From positions 3,028,001-3,092,000 of the forward strand of contig NC_016478.1 in assembly GCF_000226095.1 (NCBI RefSeq): DNA of 64,000 bases, in the 5' to 3' direction. The DNA is from Thermothelomyces thermophilus ATCC 42464 (lineage: Eukaryota; Ascomycota; Sordariomycetes; Sordariales; Chaetomiaceae). The notes below the pieces were generated by a model that did not search any database, was not told the origin of the DNA, and saw only the letters and a program-made list of their open reading frames with translations. The translations under genes and the position numbers were made by a program. Below are positions 59,435-64,000 of the stretch, piece after piece (position 1 is the first letter of the stretch; each line of letters starts with the position of its first letter).

Positions 59435-62400
59435 TCACTGTGGCCGCTGGCCGGAGAACTTTCCCTGGGGCTGCTGCGGCGTGTATGCCGGCTGTTGGTA
59501 CGGCACGCCCGGACTCATGCCATACATGGGCTGCTGGCCCTGGTGCGTTCCTTGGTGGGAGCCCTGGGGTACCATCATCGGTGCGGCTGGCCGGCCGGGA
59601 CTGGGAAACCCGTTAGACCCGGGGACTGGCTGCGGAGGAACTGCGCCAGAGGGGATAAAGTGCGGCTGGGCGCCCGGATACATAGGCCCCGCTGCCACCA
59701 TTCCGTTAGGTCCCGGGACAAACCCCTGTTGAACCATCATGGGCGCTCCCATATGGTGCGGTTGCTGGGGGACAAATTGCGGGTTGTGTGAAAAGCTGCG
59801 AAATTGTCCCATCTGAGGAGCTGCGTTCATGTATGGCTGCATCACCGGCTGGCCGTACGGCATCTGCGCCTGGGGATTCACCGCCGGAGGATAGGCCATG
59901 GGCACCGGTCCCATCCTAGGGGACGCAAAAGACTGTGCCGAGTTGGAGTGCATCATCCTATGGTCATCTGGGCCGCTGAACGGCACATGGGGAACGTGTC
60001 CGTGCTGGCCGGCGTGCATCGGCATCATCGGCATGTGCGGCGACTGTCGAGGCGCCATGTTCTGGGCGCCGTGCTGCAGGTGGAAGGGCAACTGATGCTG
60101 GTGGGCAACTTGTGGAATGACATGAGGCGGATTCGGTGTGGCGACAGCGGCGCTTGAGAGCGGTAGGCGCTCAAAGTACTCCTTGTAAGTCAGGCGCATG
60201 GTCGAGTCAGGCGCCTCTGTTTCTTCCTGGAGCTGTCGCCAGGTAGGGAGCGTGTCGAAAGAGGGTCTCAGGCCATCGTTGTCGTTCCAGTGACGACCCT
60301 GCGGCGGCTGAATGGTCTCGATGTGCGAAAGGATGAAGCACTTCTTGACATCCACCGCCTTTGTCTTGCGCCTGATGAGCTGGCCCTTGACAGCAGGAGG
60401 AGGGATAGGCGCTTCGGCGATGTTGTTCACGGAGGAGCGAGGAGAAGAGCCGGAGCTGGGAATGGCGGGGTTGAAGGGCTGCGCAAATGCGTTGGGTCGG
60501 AACTCGTGGCTGTTAGGGTTCAGCTTGGGACCCATGTAGGGCGGCGGAACTGCGTTCATACGGCGGCCGAAACCTGGGTCTACGCTGTTGGCGGGACCGG
60601 TAGGGGGGAGACGCATGTCAGGAGGGTGATGTTGGCCGGGGTGTGTGTGCTGCAGCTTCTGCTGCTCCACGTTTCGAAGCCGCTGGGCAAGGTTGCCCGT
60701 GGTCTGGTTCTGGGGGCCCAAATGGGGCGGCGGTCGGTTGTTCCGGCCGTACTGATAGTGGGATTGGGGTTGGTACGAGGAGCGGGCGCCAGGGTGACGG
60801 CCGGCAAGGCCTGCTGAGCCGGAATGTTGCGTCGCGGCTGGGCGGGAGCTCCCGCGAGTCTCGGTCGTTCCGGCCGGTGTGGAAGCACCGGACTGCTCGG
60901 CGCTAGCCTTACCCTGCGCCTCCTTCGCCGCTGCAGCCTCCTTTTCCTTTGCGGCAGCCTCCCTCTGCTTTGACAGCTCTTCCATATTCATCTTCGCCTT
61001 CTCCTGAATCTGCTTTTGCTTGGCTGGGTCTTTGGCGATGATGGAGATCAGGTCTTTGGGAACGGGCGTGTACAGCTTGAAGTTCTCTGCAAACTTCTTC
61101 AACTCCGTCAATTTGATCTCCTTGTCCGCCTTGGCCCTCGTGGTCCTGGCTTTCTCGGCCATGAACCTCTGGGTAGTTGCAAAAGTTTTGAACGAGGACA
61201 GCACGTCCCGTTCGACATTCGCAGTTACGCCCGGCACAGCGCCGACCTTTGGCACGGTACGGCTGGAGGCCGCTGTGGGGCGAACGGTGGCCGCATCCTT
61301 GGTAGCGGTCGCATCCTTAGTGGTGGTCGCATCCTTGGGGGGTGCGTCCCTGGTGGTGGCCGCATCCTTGGCATCCGAGGGCTTCGTGTCCGAAGTGGTC
61401 GTTGCCTCCTTCTCGGGCGCCTTTTGCTCAGCTGCGCTCGTGCTTGGCTTGGACTCGGCTGGCTGGTTCGCGGCCGGCTGGTTCGTGGCCGGCGAGACCG
61501 GTTTCTCGGCAGCGGCAGTCTGACTCTTCGACTCGGCTGGCTTTGGCGTCGGCGCCGGCTGTGGGGCAGGGGTGCTCTTGAGTTGTGATGAGATGATCGC
61601 AGGATCAACGGGAGCACCCTTCACGGTGGCCTGCCCCGTGGGCGCGCGGCGGGCCGGAGGCGTGTACTTGGTCTCCCGGGACAACGGAGGGAAGTCCTGA
61701 CGGCGCACGCCGCTGTACCTGCAGAAAGGGGTCAGCTTATTGAATTTCGTCACCGAGATGAGTGCTTAGTACTTGTCTTCCTCATCTCTGTGATCGTCGC
61801 CTCCGACGAAGTCCATCACACGCTCCTCCGCAACGTGTGCAGTAGTAGGTGTACTCTGCTCAATCTCACGCGCCTTTCTCTCAGCAGCCGCCAGGCGTTC
61901 CTTATACTGAGGATGGTTCTTGTCGATGGCGGTCGTGTAGATGTTCTCGTCGTAGTCGGTCTTCAGGCCGAAGAGTCGCTCGTTCTCGGCAAATTGGTCC
62001 CAGGCGCCGCCACCACTGGACTTCTCCAGTGACCCGTCAACTTCGTAAGTGGTATCCGGAACCCAGGCCTTCAAGGTCCTTTCCGTACCGAGTCGTGAAT
62101 TGGAGATTGCCGAGTCTGTCCGGAAACCAGACCGGTTGCCTAGGGATCACATATTAGCGCGCAGCAAAAAAACAGAGAGGACCACGCCACCACCTACCAT
62201 TTGGGATTCGTCCATCATTCTTAGCGTTGTTTCCAGAAAGTACGCGAGCATCCGCAATGTCTTTACGCTGGATGGTCATGGTGGGTTGTTCTCTTCTGCT
62301 GGAACCGTTTGTGAAGTTTGCGGAGTTCGGGGGTTTCTTTTGCTGCACCATGCTTAGGCGACAAGTGGCCGGGTCGGGACCGTTGGCGTAGGTGCCCTCG

Positions 62401-63174
62401 AGTTCAGCGCCGGAGGTGAGGACAATGCGAACCCGCTGACCCTATAGGGGAAAATTGTCAGCGCGCGTTTCTAGCCGGGCCAGGGAATGTATCAGATGTG
62501 CAAGGCCCGACCGAAGCTTTGACCATTGGAGTTTCGAAAGTCTAGACTCCACTGAGCACAGCTTGGGGCAAGCTTGTCGGCGAGCTGGGGGAAAAGGAAG
62601 CGAAGGGCAGAGGACACCACGGCTACTAACCTCGCGGAGGGAGCTCGTCACCGACTGCTTGTTCTGCGGAGTTTGCGATCGACCGGTGATGGGGTTTCGG
62701 TTGGAGGTCCAGGCTTTCTGCTGGACAGGATGCTGTCTGTGCGGGCGTCAGTCAATCGAGGCTGGTCCCACCGACCCTCTCTGCCGCAAATGCGCAATGG
62801 AGTCCCCAACGTGGGAGCGCAGCGACCGAGCGATTGAGACTGCAAATGAAGACGAGGCTGGCAGGAAAGGGGAAGAGAGTTGAGAGACTTCGGTGGGTGG
62901 GACGAATTTCGAAATGTCTTTGTTGGCCCGGGGGGGGGGGGGGGGGGGGGGAGGTTGCAGCAGGGCTTCCAAAAAAGTTGGGAATGGCGGGAAGGCACAA
63001 TGTCTCAACTCACCTCGAGGTCGGGGGCGAAGCAGTTGCCTCTTGGGCTCGCGGTCGCTGGTCACCGAGCTTGCTGCTGTAGAGGGGGCGACCGGTGGGT
63101 GATTTGGTATCGTGATTCGTGGATGGCGATGACGATGCGACAACGGGTTTTGAGGCTGTCGATCGGTCTTCCAT
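59435..63174 (-). CDS. PBP1: Pbp1/ataxin-2 homologue (LsmAD protein)
   Basis: Five exons (63014-63174, 62631-62736, 62198-62441, 61773-62139 and 59435-61718) give 1053 aa; introns are 277, 189, 58 and 54 bp and all frames close. Ataxin-2/Pbp1 proteins bind poly(A)-binding protein and RNA and act in mRNA stability, translation and stress-granule assembly in the cytoplasm. An SM-ATX-like segment (GQRVRIVLTSGAELEGTYA ... MTIQRKDIADARVL) lies at about 90-170. The LsmAD domain at about 217-285 is unmistakable (WDQFAENERLFGLKTDYDE, YTTAIDKNHPQY). Then come a DFPPLSRETKY block, a Pro/Ala/Thr-rich region, a Lys/Glu-rich coiled-coil stretch (about 500-580 by eye), and a long Met/Pro/Gln/His-rich tail. 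The usual hydrophobic strand before GQRV is not visible, so an exon may be missed or the Sm fold is divergent. The start at 63174 gives MEDRSTASKP. Intron 1 contains a C22/G22 tract. Confidence 0.85.
62930..62951 (+). repeat. G22 homopolymer in intron 1 of the ataxin-2 gene
   Basis: Twenty-two G (C22 in the transcript) lie inside the 277-bp first intron, between donor 63013 and acceptor 62737. Confidence 0.92.
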
Positions 63175-64000
63175 AGTTCCTGTGCTCTGCCGTTGAGCAC
63201 TCCGGGCAGCTGTCTAAACTTTGGGGAAAGAGGGTGCGCCCGAGCGGGAGATGTGCGGGAGCGGCAGTGGGAGGAAGTTTGTACGAATTGGAGCGAATGA
63301 GAGCGCTGATTGGCGCGTGGTTGCTTGGGGGTCAAGCACTCAGCAGTGAGCGCGATCTTGGCCCGTGATGCAGCAAGAACAGCCCCAGCCAGCAGCCCGA
63401 TCGAACTGCGCCAACTTTGAGGCTCTGTCACTACAGCTGCCACGTTAGGTAGGCACAACGCCTGGCTACCTTAGGCACATGTAAGGCCGTCCCCAGACCG
63501 ACTGGTTTTGCGCTCTGGTGGCCCCAAAACAGGGCATCTATGTCAAGGCGCGCTTGCCGTAATCGCTGGCGGCTCTTGCCGTGCGGCTGATATTCCCTAT
63601 CGAGGGATGTCACAGTCGATGGATGGATGTGCTAACTTTGGGCGCGGGGGAGGCCGAATCCGCGGGTTTGTAGATCGAGAGGGAGGGGAAGCGATTTGCA
63701 GGAAAGGAACTGCGCCGCGCGCTTTCCAGGGCGGCCTTGCGGAATGATGTCTTGCGGTCTCTGAGCGGGGAAGGTCAGAATTGTCGGCCGACCGATCAAG
63801 CCGTGGTTGCACAGAAAAACCGACGCCGCAAATGACAGCGTAAGCAGGGCAAGAGAAAGAACGACTTTTGTAACCGTTTAAATAGTAGCCCTGTGTAGGT
63901 ACAGTACCTAACCTGACTTTCCTTCGCATAACACTCGCTATCTGATATACCAGCCGATTGATGACGTGCACAGATTCCATTCAAGAACCCAATGACCCTG
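63175..64000. other. Promoter/5' flank of the ataxin-2 gene
   Basis: The final 0.8 kb is upstream of the Pbp1-like ATG and should contain its promoter. No TATA or other defined element could be assigned, and no coding sequence is seen up to the window edge. Confidence 0.5.

Overview
The window looks like nuclear DNA of a filamentous ascomycete, most likely a Sordariomycete (Sordariales/Chaetomiaceae-like). The evidence is short GT-AG introns (mostly 53-93 bp), strongly GC3-rich coding exons, three different fungal Zn(II)2Cys6 regulators, an AA11 chitin-active LPMO with an X278 tail, a Pbp1/ataxin-2 homologue with LsmAD, and a mitochondrial acetylornithine aminotransferase. The organism is inferred; no rRNA, tRNA, plasmid or viral gene was recognised.

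Layout: (1) 1-1660, gene-free except a HET-domain-like relic at the left edge. (2) 1661-3813(+), phenol 2-monooxygenase-type flavoprotein, convergent with a large Zn2Cys6 regulator at 4994-8432(-). (3) 8433-12219, gene-free apart from a decayed mevalonate-kinase C-terminal fragment at 10909-11159. (4) 12220-14688(-), a second Zn2Cys6 regulator whose zinc cluster is spread over two microexons. (5) 17631-19484(+), a secreted/membrane Cys-rich single-pass glycoprotein. (6) 22976-25392(+), a membrane-anchored HSL-type alpha/beta hydrolase, followed by a kynurenine formamidase-like gene at 26335-27810(-). (7) 29399-30701(+), a nucleotidyltransferase-like protein, convergent with a conserved unknown at 31027-31791(-). 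(8) 33850-36657(-), a third Zn2Cys6 regulator. (9) 36658-48644, a 12 kb gene desert rich in GTAC palindromes and CATA/GTAC-type simple sequence. (10) 48645-50112(+), mitochondrial acetylornithine aminotransferase. (11) 51510-52847(-), AA11 LPMO. (12) 52848-59434, a second desert. (13) 59435-63174(-), Pbp1/ataxin-2.

The eleven genes do not form an obvious pathway or secondary-metabolite cluster; they are ordinary single genes for aromatic catabolism, tryptophan/NAD and arginine metabolism, chitin degradation, RNA granule biology and transcription. I did not find a convincing new multi-gene system. The most unusual signals lie between genes: two pseudogene relics, and a family of short dispersed elements (TACGGAGTA, TACGGATTAC and GTAC-centred palindromes) far more frequent than chance and confined to non-coding DNA. 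All exon boundaries were read by eye from splice signals, frame closure and motif continuity. Nothing was checked by alignment or transcript data.
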